Notes: a model not told the origin generated them from the letters alone. Shown: positions 27,240 through 36,313, counted from the first letter of the stretch. The stretch is DNA of 36,900 bases from Burkholderiales bacterium (GCA_024235755.1 JACKLV010000021.1:1-36900); one strand, 5' to 3'. A program made the numbers and translations.

Positions 27240-27914
27240 CTAAGTTGATTGTTTGGTTTTTTTAATTTTCAGATGGTAAATCAGTAACCCAATCAGAAAT
27301 ACAGGGATGACGAATAAGGCCGCTGATATCAACCCTGCAGCCAGTATTGCTATCGTACTGTTCCCTGGCATGAATAATGTCACAAACCAGATTACAACAA
27401 AAGCAACAAAAAGTCCGCCGTAAAGCATCGTTTTTTTGCCCCGATCATATAACCGCCAAAAAGCGCCTGAAACTTGAATATCATCGACATAATGCTCAAA
27501 AACCTCTACCAAGCTTTGATCATCTGGATGTGAATTATAGCCAACCGCAACTGCCAGGGCATTACTCCCATCTTCGACACGCGACATCTTTCTCAAAAAT
27601 TCTATGCGCTTGCCAACTTCCTTGGGTTTCATACCGTCTCGTATCAGCATCGCTTCCATTGCATTAAATGCAGTTTCACGCGGATCTTGAACATGTTCAA
27701 GACCTTCGGCATGCTTCCACATAACTCCGATCATATACAACTGTGTCGTCATATCCCTAAACTCGGGTGCAAAGTCATAGTTTTTGTCTTTAACAAAACC
27801 AAGTTGAGTAGTCAGTATATCCTGTCCGTAATCAATACACTCGTCAACGGGTGAAATATTAGGTATTGTAATTTCTTCGGTTTTTACTTCAACATCTTTC
27901 TGCTTTTCATCCAT
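27240..27914 (-). CDS. Conserved-looking protein with two C-terminal membrane helices, function unknown
   Basis: The 224-residue product has a soluble N-terminal part of about 160 residues, acidic at its start, and two hydrophobic segments at about 163-182 and 188-213 followed by a basic tail LKIKKTKQST. No catalytic motif is evident. ATG at 27914 has a good ribosome site AAGGTGA. It stands 25 bp before folD on the same strand, so it is probably the first gene of the folD-aceEF-nadD-rsfS run. I do not recognise the family. Confidence 0.75.
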   Translation of the reverse strand: MDEKQKDVEVKTEEITIPNISPVDECIDYGQDILTTQLGFVKDKNYDFAPEFRDMTTQLYMIGVMWKHAEGLEHVQDPRETAFNAMEAMLIRDGMKPKEVGKRIEFLRKMSRVEDGSNALAVAVGYNSHPDDQSLVEVFEHYVDDIQVSGAFWRLYDRGKKTMLYGGLFVAFVVIWFVTLFMPGNSTIAILAAGLISAALFVIPVFLIGLLIYHLKIKKTKQST

Positions 27915-28030
27915 CTCGCAATCACCTTATGTGTTCTGAGGACTTACCTATTTCGCATTATATACCGGCTTGCTTGATCTGAAAAAAGAACCTGTTGAAT
28001 TCGAGTTCGAGTATGCATCCATGTACAGTC

Positions 28031-28876
28031 TCAAATGCCCAACCGCCGCCAAATTTCTGCGGTCAGGTCTGCACTATTCATAGTATAAAAATGCAACCCC
28101 GGCGCGCCCTCTTTAAGTAATCGTTCACACATATTCGTCACAACATCCAACCCAAACGCATGGATCGATGCTGTATCATCTCCATACCCTTCCAGTTTTT
28201 TCCGGATCCAGCGTGGAATTTCGGCGCCACAGGCATCGGAAAACCTGACTAACTGTGAAAATTTATTGATGGGCATAATCCCGGGAACTATCGGAACCGA
28301 CAATCCCATTGATTCGCATGAATCGACGAAATAAAAGTAAGAGTCTGCATTATAAAAATACTGAGTAATTGCGGAATCAGCTCCGGCTTCAATTTTACGC
28401 TTGAAATTTTCCAGATCTGTCTGTACCGAGCGGGCTTGTGGATGACATTCAGGATAAGCAGCTACTTCGATATGAAATATTTGACCGAACGTTTCCCTAA
28501 TATACGCCACCAGCTCACTTGCGTAACGAAACTCCCCTGCTTGCGCCATACCTGAGGGTATATCGCCGCGTAACGCAACTAATTGATTCACACCAGCCGC
28601 CTGATATGTCTCCAGAATCGATAAAATATTTTTTTTCGTAGAACCAATACAAGAAATATGTGGTGCAACCATGTAACCTTCAGATTGCATTTCGAGTACC
28701 GTTTCAAGCGTACGTTCACGTGTTGAGCCACCAGCCCCAAAGGTCACGGAAAAAAATTTGGGATTGAGTTGCGCAAGTCTTTTGCGCGCAACTCTTAATT
28801 TTTCAATGCCCAGTTCTGATTGTGGTGGGAATAATTCAAAACTAAATGTAGATGAAAATTTTTTTTGCGATTCCAT
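28031..28876 (-). CDS. metF: 5,10-methylenetetrahydrofolate reductase MetF
   Basis: MetF reduces methylene-THF to methyl-THF, the methyl donor for methionine synthesis. The beta/alpha barrel signatures FSFELFPP (start), FFSVTFGAGGSTRERT, APHISCIG, LVALRGDIP, EVAAYPECHPQA and ITQYFYNAD are present. The length of 281 residues is slightly shorter than E. coli MetF (296). It lies downstream of ahcY on the same strand with a 271-bp gap, completing a metK-ahcY-metF order. Confidence 0.96.
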   Translation of the reverse strand: MESQKKFSSTFSFELFPPQSELGIEKLRVARKRLAQLNPKFFSVTFGAGGSTRERTLETVLEMQSEGYMVAPHISCIGSTKKNILSILETYQAAGVNQLVALRGDIPSGMAQAGEFRYASELVAYIRETFGQIFHIEVAAYPECHPQARSVQTDLENFKRKIEAGADSAITQYFYNADSYFYFVDSCESMGLSVPIVPGIMPINKFSQLVRFSDACGAEIPRWIRKKLEGYGDDTASIHAFGLDVVTNMCERLLKEGAPGLHFYTMNSADLTAEIWRRLGI

Positions 28877-29147
28877 TTTGAAAGTTGGGAAAACACATTA
28901 AATCATGCAAACTGGAATATACAATATTTCATCTGCATGCAATAACACAGTTTTCAGTTTTAAAAAAACACTCGAGTTATCAAATACTGCGGGGTACAGC
29001 AAGAAAAGTTATCACGCTATACAACAAAGCGCTAACCGCATTTATTCCGATTAGTGTGTTTTATAGCGGTAGATTGAGTATGCTCTGTTGACAGAACAGT
29101 GAAACCACAGTTCACAGCTCTGCCAACAGCTTTCTTTGATAATTTAT

Positions 29148-30581
29148 CTAGTAACGATACATTTCCGGCTTATATGGGCCGTTTTTATCAAGACCCAGGT
29201 AGACAGCCTGTTCATCTGTTAATTCGGTCAGATTCGCGCCAAGCTTTTTCAGATGCAGCCGGGCAACTTTTTCGTCAAGATGCTTAGGCAGTACATAAAC
29301 TTCTTTTTGATAATTATCGCCACTTCTCCATAGCTCAATTTGAGCCAACACCTGATTGGTGAAAGAGTTCGACATCACAAAGGAAGGATGTCCCGTCGCG
29401 CAACCAAGGTTTACCAATCTTCCCTGAGCCAACACAATAATTCTTCGGCCTGTCGGGAAAATGACATGATCTACTTGTGGTTTGATATTTTCCCACTGAT
29501 ATTTCTGCACTGATGCGATATCAATTTCAGAGTCAAAGTGACCAATATTACAAACAATCGATTGGTCCTTCATTTTAAGCATGTGATCGTGCGTAATAAC
29601 TCTCAAATTACCCGTAGCTGTCACAAAAATATCGGCTTTGTCACATGCATCATCCATTGTAACAACGCGGTAGCCTTCCATTGCGGCTTGCAATGCACAG
29701 ATCGGATCAATTTCGGATACCCACACGGTGGCGCCCAATCCTCGCAGCGATTGCGCACATCCTTTACCAACATCGCCATAACCGCATACCAACGCAATTT
29801 TTCCTGCAATCATGACATCAGTAGCACGCTTGATCCCATCAACCAGTGATTCTCGACAACCATAAAGATTGTCAAATTTTGATTTTGTGACAGAGTCATT
29901 GACATTAAAGGCCGGGAATGGCAATTCACCGTTTTTTTGCATTTCATATAACCGATGCACGCCAGTTGTTGTCTCTTCGGTTACGCCATTGATATTCGCC
30001 AATTTTTTTGAATACCAGTTTGGATCGGCGGCCAATTTATTTTTAATCGATGCGAACAATGCATGTTCTTCTTCGTTTGACGGATTGGCAATAACAGACG
30101 CATCTTTCTCGGCTTTACTTCCCAGAATGAGCAATAAAGTCGCATCGCCTCCGTCATCCAGAATCATATTTGCATCACCCGATTGGCCTGCGCTTTTCCA
30201 ATCGAAAATTTGGTGTGCATAGTCCCAATATTCATCGAGGGATTCTCCCTTGTACGCAAAAACAGGAATACCCTGAGCCGCAATTGCTGCGGCGGCATGA
30301 TCTTGAGTGGAAAAAATATTACAGGACGCCCAGCGCACTTCCGCACCCAGTGCAACCAGTGTTTCAATCAACACCGCTGTCTGAATCGTCATATGCAGAG
30401 ATCCTGCGATACGCGCACCTGCTAATGGTTTCTGTCCTGCATATTCTTCACGCACAGCCATCAAACCTGGCATTTCGGTTTCAGCAATAGCAATTTCTTT
30501 CCGGCCCCATTCGGCCAATGCTATATCTGCAATTTTATAATCGGTAAAACTGCTTCCATCAGGATTTAGCACAGCGTTCAT
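29148..30581 (-). CDS. ahcY: Adenosylhomocysteinase (SAH hydrolase)
   Basis: AhcY hydrolyses S-adenosylhomocysteine to adenosine and homocysteine, clearing the product of methyltransferases. ATG at 30581 is chosen because AGGAGA stands 7 bp upstream and the protein then begins in the usual way; a longer frame upstream would read through the riboswitch. The NAD-binding segment CGYGDVGKGCAQSLRGLGA, the motifs HMTIQTAVLIETL and NIGHFDSEIDI, and the C-terminal end GPYKPEMYRY are intact. The product has 477 residues. Expression is likely turned on by SAH through the riboswitch in the leader. Confidence 0.97.
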   Translation of the reverse strand: MNAVLNPDGSSFTDYKIADIALAEWGRKEIAIAETEMPGLMAVREEYAGQKPLAGARIAGSLHMTIQTAVLIETLVALGAEVRWASCNIFSTQDHAAAAIAAQGIPVFAYKGESLDEYWDYAHQIFDWKSAGQSGDANMILDDGGDATLLLILGSKAEKDASVIANPSNEEEHALFASIKNKLAADPNWYSKKLANINGVTEETTTGVHRLYEMQKNGELPFPAFNVNDSVTKSKFDNLYGCRESLVDGIKRATDVMIAGKIALVCGYGDVGKGCAQSLRGLGATVWVSEIDPICALQAAMEGYRVVTMDDACDKADIFVTATGNLRVITHDHMLKMKDQSIVCNIGHFDSEIDIASVQKYQWENIKPQVDHVIFPTGRRIIVLAQGRLVNLGCATGHPSFVMSNSFTNQVLAQIELWRSGDNYQKEVYVLPKHLDEKVARLHLKKLGANLTELTDEQAVYLGLDKNGPYKPEMYRY

Positions 30582-30602
30582 AGTCTTTCTCCTATAACTT
30601 GG

Positions 30603-30680
30603 AACGAGCGCCGTTGTATCAGTATCCACAAACCGAGCCTCACGGATTTCCGTTGCAGCGCCCCTCAGCGTTGTGAACAA
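30603..30680 (-). ncRNA. S-adenosylhomocysteine (SAH) riboswitch in the ahcY leader
   Basis: The leader carries the known SAH-riboswitch core: GAGGGGCGCTGCAACGG, then AGGCTCGG, then AACGGCGCTC. P1 pairs CACAA-(C)-GCTGAG with CTCGGTTTGTG (11 pairs, one bulged C, two or three G-U); P2 is the hairpin AACGG-AAAT-CCGT; the pseudoknot pairs GGGCGC with GCGCTC (one G-U). This family lies upstream of ahcY and related genes, mostly in beta- and gammaproteobacteria, and activates expression when SAH is bound. The last paired strand ends 12 nt before AGGAGA, the ahcY ribosome site, so control of translation is plausible. Boundaries are approximate. Confidence 0.92.
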
Positions 30681-30717
30681 AGTGGTTTGTATTAGTTACA
30701 AAATTGAGATAAGTAAA

Positions 30718-31881
30718 TTAGATGCCTGCTTCAGTACGCAGCAGTTCAGCCTTGTCAGTGGCTTCCCAGGAAAATTCAGGCTCTTCACGACCGAAATGAC
30801 CATAGGCCGCCGTTTTTGCGTATATTGGCCTTAACATATTTAATGTATGAATAATTGCACGTGGACGCAAGTCAAAATGTTTTTCCACTAATTGAATGAT
30901 TTTGTCATCCGGAATTCTTCCCGTGCCAAAGGTATTGATCATCAACGAAACGGGTTTTGCCACACCAATTGCATAGGCAACTTGAACTTCACATTGACCT
31001 GCCAAACCCGCTGCCACAATATTTTTCGCGACATAGCGCCCTGCATAAGTCGCCGAACGATCTACTTTTGATGGATCTTTTCCTGAAAAAGCTCCGCCTC
31101 CGTGACGCGCCATGCCCCCATAAGTGTCTACAATAATTTTACGGCCCGTCAATCCGCAATCTCCCATCGGGCCGCCGACTACAAAGCGTCCGGTCGGATT
31201 TACCAGGTACTGGGTCTGATTATTTAACATCTCTTGCGGCAAAACTGGTTTAATAACTTCTTCAATAACGGCTTCTTTCAACATTTCATGAGAGATGTCC
31301 GGACTGTGCTGTGTAGAGATCACAACCGTCTCGATATGTTTCGGTTTACCGTTTTGATATCTGACCGAAACCTGTGATTTTGCATCGGGGCGAAGCCATG
31401 ATAATTTTCCGTTTTTTCGCAATACAGACTGCCGTTCAACCAAGCGGTGCGCATAGAAAATTGGCATGGGCATCAGTTGCGGGGTTTCATCGCAAGCATA
31501 ACCAAACATCAATCCCTGGTCGCCTGCTCCCTGGTCCATTTCTTCTTCTTTTGTTCGATTGACGCCTTGTGCGATATCTGGAGACTGCTTATTGAATGCG
31601 GTCAAAACTGCACAGGTAGTTGAGTCAAACCCAATATCAGAACTGGTGTATCCAATATTGCGCACGGTATCTCGTGCAATAACGTTATAATCAACTGTTG
31701 CGGTTGTCGTGATTTCACCGGATAAAACTATCAATCCGGTGCTGCACATGGTTTCACACGCTACTCTAGCATTAGGATCTTGCGCTAAAATCGCATCGAG
31801 CACAGCATCTGAAATCTGGTCAGAAACTTTATCCGGATGACCTTCTGATACGGATTCTGAGGTAAAAAGATAGTCGCTCAT
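30718..31881 (-). CDS. metK: S-adenosylmethionine synthetase MetK
   Basis: MetK makes SAM from ATP and methionine. The signatures FTSESVSEGHPDKVSDQISDA, GAGDQGLMFGYA and GGGAFSGKDPSKVDRSAAY-type (here SATYAGRY) are intact; 387 residues compares with 384 in E. coli. ATG at 31881 has AAGG at a good distance upstream. It is the upstream partner of ahcY, 137 bp away, and completes the activated methyl cycle with metF. Confidence 0.97.
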   Translation of the reverse strand: MSDYLFTSESVSEGHPDKVSDQISDAVLDAILAQDPNARVACETMCSTGLIVLSGEITTTATVDYNVIARDTVRNIGYTSSDIGFDSTTCAVLTAFNKQSPDIAQGVNRTKEEEMDQGAGDQGLMFGYACDETPQLMPMPIFYAHRLVERQSVLRKNGKLSWLRPDAKSQVSVRYQNGKPKHIETVVISTQHSPDISHEMLKEAVIEEVIKPVLPQEMLNNQTQYLVNPTGRFVVGGPMGDCGLTGRKIIVDTYGGMARHGGGAFSGKDPSKVDRSATYAGRYVAKNIVAAGLAGQCEVQVAYAIGVAKPVSLMINTFGTGRIPDDKIIQLVEKHFDLRPRAIIHTLNMLRPIYAKTAAYGHFGREEPEFSWEATDKAELLRTEAGI

Positions 31882-31912
31882 AATCTGCCTTATTAATTAT
31901 CAAAATCTTTCA

Positions 31913-31941
31913 ATTATACCAAATTATCTTTACCGTATAAA
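31913..31941 (-). promoter_or_regulatory. Possible metK promoter
   Basis: On the minus strand TTTATA (31941-31936) and a consensus TATAAT (31918-31913) are separated by 17 bp. The start would lie about 25 nt upstream of the metK ATG. I see no SAM riboswitch in this leader. Confidence 0.4.
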
Positions 31942-32146
31942 CCCTAGACCAAGATTACAACGCAAAACTGCTTCAACAATTCTTTTACGAAAATGCATTA
32001 AACCTACCATGCATTATTGCTTTAGCAAGACACATGATACGGTTTTATTATCAGCATTTATTTTAGAACTGAGGGCTTTAGAACTTTATTCAGTGAAGAT
32101 GGAAAAATAAAAAGAAATTAACAATTCACATAAAAAATCACCAAAA

Positions 32147-32184
32147 TAATAAAGCATTGGCTGGCTAATAAAGCATTGGCTGGC
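32147..32184. repeat. Perfect 19-bp tandem duplication
   Basis: The unit TAATAAAGCATTGGCTGGC occurs twice with no spacer (32147-32165 and 32166-32184). It lies in intergenic sequence between metK and the acidic secreted protein gene. A perfect duplication of this length suggests a recent slippage event. Confidence 0.9.
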
Positions 32185-32317
32185 GACGTTGTCCACAATA
32201 AAAAATACACAAACAAATGCTGTTTTTTTATTCGGCTCAGCAAGCGAATAAGAAAGTGCACTGAATTTTTATCTGAAATAAGATATTGAGGTTGATCGGC
32301 TTCTTACTTTAAGCTGT

Positions 32318-32363
32318 TAAAGGGCAATAATTTATCTGATTGAAGCTTAAATTTTGCCCTTTA
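32318..32363 (-). terminator. Long stem-loop downstream of the acidic secreted protein gene
   Basis: TAAAGGGCAATAATTTA (32318-32334) and TAAATTTTGCCCTTTA (32348-32363) pair over 16 bp with one bulged base and leave a 13-nt loop. The hairpin begins 28 bp after the stop codon of the gene at 32392-33351. No U-run follows on that strand, so it may protect the 3' end of the mRNA rather than terminate by itself. Confidence 0.45.
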
Positions 32364-32391
32364 GATTTCATTAATGTTTTTGATTATTTCA

Positions 32392-33351
32392 CTAACTTAA
32401 AACATCCACATAATCCCAGCTTATCGACGCAGGCGCAACTCCAACCAGTGTGATCGAAATATCAGGCGTGAAACCCACAAAGAAATTCTGGCCATCATAC
32501 GACAAATCGGTTATGAAGCTAGCAAGATGGTCTCTTGATGTCAGTCCGATTCCTGTGTCAAAAACCAGACGGTCATCATCGCCCGAATGAAAATCGTCAA
32601 TCCGCCAGTGATTTGTTCGGCCAGATTCAAGCCGGAATACAAATGAATCAGCCCCCAACCCTCCTTTGACTGAATCATCACTCCGTACAGCTATTAAATC
32701 GCTGTCATCCGTAGAGAAATACAATAACGGCTGTTCTATCACAGGCCTTGGACCATTCGCACTGCCCGAATCTGGTATCCACTGTTCTGAGACGCGCTGA
32801 TACCGTCCGTCACCATCGCTGTCTGAATAGCGCTGTATTTCCGTACCAAATGCTTCTTTCTCAGTTCTGATAACGTCGCTGCCATCAAGGGTATACACTT
32901 CATTTGATTCAATCGGATCCAACCTTAATTGACCGTCTTTCACCTCAAATACTCGAGTAACCACTCCATTGGTAATCTCGAATTCGAATGATTTACGGCC
33001 TCCGCTACTGCTTGAATTGTCATCACCCCCATTATTGGAGGAGTTATCATCGCCACCGCTACCGGACGAATTATCATCGCTTCCACCAGATCCGCCGGAA
33101 TCATCAGTTCTGGATTCTGAAAACAAAGCGTACAATCCATCCCCATTTTCATCGATATAAATTGTAGTTTCGATCCCGTTCGATTTGACTTCTCTATGTG
33201 TAATCTGATTACCGCTGATTTCAAAAGAATCCTGACTTTCAATTGATTCCTGATGAATAATTCCATTCTCGATTTCAAAAAAAGCAATTACCCTGCCATC
33301 AACAACATCAAACCGAAATTGTTTTAAGCTGTTGCTTGAATCATCTAACAT
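32392..33351 (-). CDS. Acidic, probably type I secreted protein with a duplicated domain
   Basis: The 319-residue product has no signal peptide. Residues 12-78 and 122-189 are two copies of one domain: FRFDVVDGRVIAFFEIENG matches FEFEITNGVVTRVFEVKDG, and each copy ends in an EF-hand-like loop (DENGDGLYA and DSDGDGRYQ) that could bind calcium. They are joined by a linker (82-119) of repeated GGDDNSS units. The C-terminal region (about 205-319) has VKGGLGADSFVF, an RTX/serralysin-like segment, and a hydrophobic end SISWDYVDVLS typical of type I secretion signals. ATG at 33351 has a strong ribosome site AGGAGGT. Secretion genes are not adjacent. Function is unknown; surface adhesion or polymer binding would fit but is speculative. 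Confidence 0.75.
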   Translation of the reverse strand: MLDDSSNSLKQFRFDVVDGRVIAFFEIENGIIHQESIESQDSFEISGNQITHREVKSNGIETTIYIDENGDGLYALFSESRTDDSGGSGGSDDNSSGSGGDDNSSNNGGDDNSSSSGGRKSFEFEITNGVVTRVFEVKDGQLRLDPIESNEVYTLDGSDVIRTEKEAFGTEIQRYSDSDGDGRYQRVSEQWIPDSGSANGPRPVIEQPLLYFSTDDSDLIAVRSDDSVKGGLGADSFVFRLESGRTNHWRIDDFHSGDDDRLVFDTGIGLTSRDHLASFITDLSYDGQNFFVGFTPDISITLVGVAPASISWDYVDVLS

Positions 33352-33399
33352 TCTGACCTCCTATTTATCCGTTGCTTTAGTAAAAAGTATGCCTCTAAA

Positions 33400-33421
33400 A
33401 ACCAATTAACAACCAATTAAC
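33400..33421. repeat. 11-bp tandem repeat AACCAATTAAC
   Basis: Two perfect adjacent copies (33400-33410 and 33411-33421) lie about 50 bp upstream of the start codon of the acidic secreted protein gene, within its probable promoter region. Confidence 0.85.
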
Positions 33422-33650
33422 CTTTATATGCTTATAATATGTGGGAAATTATCACATGTCAATAATCTCTTTGCTTGCGAAATGTTTTTTTAGAAAAATA
33501 ACAATCAATTAAATAAAACAAAATGAAAAGAAGAATATTAGACAGCAAAAATTTTAATTTAGAACCAACAACATTGCAGGATAACAATTTGCTTATAAGT
33601 GGGAAAAATACCCTTATTTCTCTAATTTAATTTGATTGCAACGCATCACA

Positions 33651-33680
33651 TGGTCTTGTCCCGGCACTTCGCGCTATAAT
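33651..33680 (+). promoter_or_regulatory. Possible leuS promoter
   Basis: A consensus TATAAT (33675-33680) stands 33 bp before the leuS ATG, with a poor -35 element TGGTCT at 33651-33656 (18-bp spacing). The transcript would begin near 33687 with a leader of about 26 nt, too short for an attenuator. Confidence 0.4.
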
Positions 33681-33712
33681 AAAAGCTTTTAAAAAGCAAC
33701 AATAACCGCGCC

Positions 33713-36313
33713 ATGCAAGAAAAATATCACCCCCAGGAAATTGAAAAAAATGCCCAATGTTTTTGGGAAGAATCTACTGCTTTCAAAGCCACAGAACTGA
33801 CTAACAAGCCAAAATATTATTGCTTGTCCATGTTTCCTTACCCATCTGGTAAATTACATATGGGGCATGTGCGTAACTATACAATCGGGGATGTACTGTC
33901 ACGTTACCGTCGCATGCAGGGCTATAACGTATTGCAACCCATGGGGTGGGATGCTTTCGGACTGCCGGCTGAGAATGCAGCTATGCAAAATAATGTTTCT
34001 CCTGCGCAATGGACTTACGACAATATTGCGTATATGCGCATGCAACTCAAGAGCCTGGGGCTAAGTATCGACTGGGACCGAGAACTCGCAACTTGCGACC
34101 CCGGATATTATCGCTGGAATCAATGGCTGTTTCTGCGCATGCTGGAAATAGGACTGGCCTATCAGACTACGGGCACGGTTAACTGGGACCCGGTTGATCA
34201 GACCGTTCTCGCCAATGAGCAGGTAATAGACGGTTGTGGCTGGCGCACGGGTGCTCCGGTCGAGAAACGTGAAATCCCGATGTATTACCTGAAAATCACC
34301 ACGTATGCGGACGAGTTGCTGGAAGCGCTGGACGCCTTGCCTGGCTGGCCGGAACGCGTGAAAACCATGCAGGCTAACTGGATCGGAAAAAGTTACGGCG
34401 TCGATATCATTTTCCCGGCTGATACGGAATCCGGCACACCGCAAGACCTTAAGGTATTTACCACCCGCGCGGATACTTTAATGGGCGCAACCTATGTTGC
34501 TGTAGCCGCAGAACATCCAATCGCCCTGCATGCCGCCAAAGATAATCACACATTGCATAATTTTATTCAGGAATGCAAGCTGGGCGCAACCAAAGAAGCC
34601 GATCTGGCTACCCAGGAAAAAAAAGGCATGGATACCGGTCTGTTCGTTATCCACCCGCTCAATGGCAAACGGTTACCCGTCTGGATTGCAAACTATGTTT
34701 TGATGGGTTATGGCGAAGGTGCTGTCATGGCCGTTCCCGCACACGACGAGCGTGACTTTGAATTTGCCAATCAATATGCATTACCGGTCAAAGCCGTAAT
34801 TAAACCAGTCGATGACGATTTGCAATTGCCGCTGACTGAGGCTTATGTTGATCATGGCATTACATTCGACTCGGATGAATTTTCCGGTCTTGAATTTCAA
34901 GCTGCGGTAGATGCGATTGCCACGGCACTAGAGAATAAAAAGCTTGGAAATAAACGCGTGCAGTATCGCCTGCGTGATTGGGGTATCTCACGCCAGCGCT
35001 ACTGGGGCTGCCCTATTCCGCTGATACACTGCGAATCCTGCGGTATCGTGCCGGTACCGGATGAGCAACTGCCGGTCGTTCTGCCACAGGATCTGGTACC
35101 GGATGGCTCCGGCAACCCTCTTGGCAAAACACCGTCTTTTTACGAGTGCGTCTGTCCAAAATGCGGCAAGGACGCCCGCCGGGAAACGGACACCATGGAT
35201 ACTTTTGTCGACTCCTCCTGGTACTACGCCCGTTATGCCTGCCCTGATCAGGATCAAGCCATGACCGATGAGCGCGCTGACTACTGGTTGCCTGTCGACC
35301 AATACATTGGCGGTATCGAACATGCCATTCTGCATTTGCTGTATTCGCGATTCTGGAGCAAGGTTATGCGCGACATTGGCCTACTAAAAACCAACGAACC
35401 GTTTACCAACCTGTTAACGCAGGGTATGGTACTCAATGAAATTTTTTACCGCAAAAGCGACAGCGGGCGCATTAATTATTTCAATCCAGCTGAAATAGAC
35501 ATTCAGTTTGACGAAAGCGGTAAACGTTGCGGCGCGTTATTGCATTCTGATCAAAAGCCTGTTGAATCAGGCGGTATTGGCACCATGTCGAAATCTAAAA
35601 ATAATGGCGTCGACCCTCAACAATTGGTTGAAGAATACGGTGCAGACACAGCACGGCTATTTATGATGTTCGCAAGTCCGCCAACACAAACACTTGAATG
35701 GTCAGATACAGGAGTCGATGGTGCGTACCGTTTTCTAAAACGTCTGTGGAAGCAAATATACAGTCATGTCAAACAAGGGATCGTTTCCGTCGACCCAAAT
35801 TTATGTGCAAATATGTCAGCGGAACTCAAAGCATTGCGCTTTCAATTACATCATACCGTCGCCAAAGTCAGCGACGATCTGGAGCGGCGTCATACCTTCA
35901 ACACGGCTATCGCAGCCATAATGGAATTAATGAACAGCCTGGCTAAAGCACAAGGCACCGATCCCGCAACCCGCAGTTTGATGCAGGAAGCACTGGAACA
36001 CATCGTTTTGATGCTATCTCCCATTGTGCCACACATCTGCCACGCTCTCTGGCGTGAACTCAAACCTGGCGCAGAGTTGCTCGATCAATCCTGGCCGCAA
36101 GCCGATCAAACCGCACTGATTCAGGATGAAATCAAGCTAATTGTGCAGGTGAACGGCAAGCTGCGAGGACAAATCCATGTTGCCAAGCAAGCCGATCGAG
36201 CAACCATTGAAAAAGTTGCACAGGAAAATGAACAGGTCCTTAAATTCATCGAAGGTGCAGCAATTAAAAAAATTATTGTTGTACCGAATAAATTGGTAAA
36301 TATCGTGATTTAA
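33713..36313 (+). CDS. leuS: Leucyl-tRNA synthetase
   Basis: LeuS charges tRNA-Leu. The class I motif HMGH (49-52, in PYPSGKLHMGHVRNY) and TMSKSKNNG (about 624-632, the KMSKS loop with Thr in the first position) are present, as are the editing (CP1) domain with TTRADTLMGATY and AVPAHDERD, and the zinc-type insertion with CESCG and CPKCG. Length 866 compares with 860 in E. coli. It is transcribed divergently from the secreted protein gene and appears monocistronic. Confidence 0.97.
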   Translation: MQEKYHPQEIEKNAQCFWEESTAFKATELTNKPKYYCLSMFPYPSGKLHMGHVRNYTIGDVLSRYRRMQGYNVLQPMGWDAFGLPAENAAMQNNVSPAQWTYDNIAYMRMQLKSLGLSIDWDRELATCDPGYYRWNQWLFLRMLEIGLAYQTTGTVNWDPVDQTVLANEQVIDGCGWRTGAPVEKREIPMYYLKITTYADELLEALDALPGWPERVKTMQANWIGKSYGVDIIFPADTESGTPQDLKVFTTRADTLMGATYVAVAAEHPIALHAAKDNHTLHNFIQECKLGATKEADLATQEKKGMDTGLFVIHPLNGKRLPVWIANYVLMGYGEGAVMAVPAHDERDFEFANQYALPVKAVIKPVDDDLQLPLTEAYVDHGITFDSDEFSGLEFQAAVDAIATALENKKLGNKRVQYRLRDWGISRQRYWGCPIPLIHCESCGIVPVPDEQLPVVLPQDLVPDGSGNPLGKTPSFYECVCPKCGKDARRETDTMDTFVDSSWYYARYACPDQDQAMTDERADYWLPVDQYIGGIEHAILHLLYSRFWSKVMRDIGLLKTNEPFTNLLTQGMVLNEIFYRKSDSGRINYFNPAEIDIQFDESGKRCGALLHSDQKPVESGGIGTMSKSKNNGVDPQQLVEEYGADTARLFMMFASPPTQTLEWSDTGVDGAYRFLKRLWKQIYSHVKQGIVSVDPNLCANMSAELKALRFQLHHTVAKVSDDLERRHTFNTAIAAIMELMNSLAKAQGTDPATRSLMQEALEHIVLMLSPIVPHICHALWRELKPGAELLDQSWPQADQTALIQDEIKLIVQVNGKLRGQIHVAKQADRATIEKVAQENEQVLKFIEGAAIKKIIVVPNKLVNIVI

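Larger units (their letters stand above)
31882..32391. other. AT-rich intergenic region between metK and the acidic secreted protein gene
   Basis: These 510 bp contain no convincing gene. They hold the possible metK promoter, a perfect 19-bp tandem duplication (32147-32184) and a long stem-loop (32318-32363) just after the neighbouring gene. The rest is AT-rich sequence without recognisable features. Confidence 0.6.
33352..33712. other. Divergent intergenic region between the secreted protein gene and leuS
   Basis: This AT-rich stretch of 361 bp contains an 11-bp tandem repeat (33400-33421) and two similar segments GCTTATA...GTGGGAAA (33430-33448 and 33591-33606). The leuS promoter lies at its right end. 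No gene or structured RNA is apparent. Confidence 0.55.

Noticed and set aside
29094..29113. Imperfect hairpin after ahcY as terminator
   Set aside because: Seven of eight pairs, but no U-run follows on the relevant strand and the stop codon is 35 bp away.
30582..30680. N-terminal extension of ahcY to 30680
   Set aside because: The extension translates the SAH riboswitch, and the start at 30581 has its own ribosome site.
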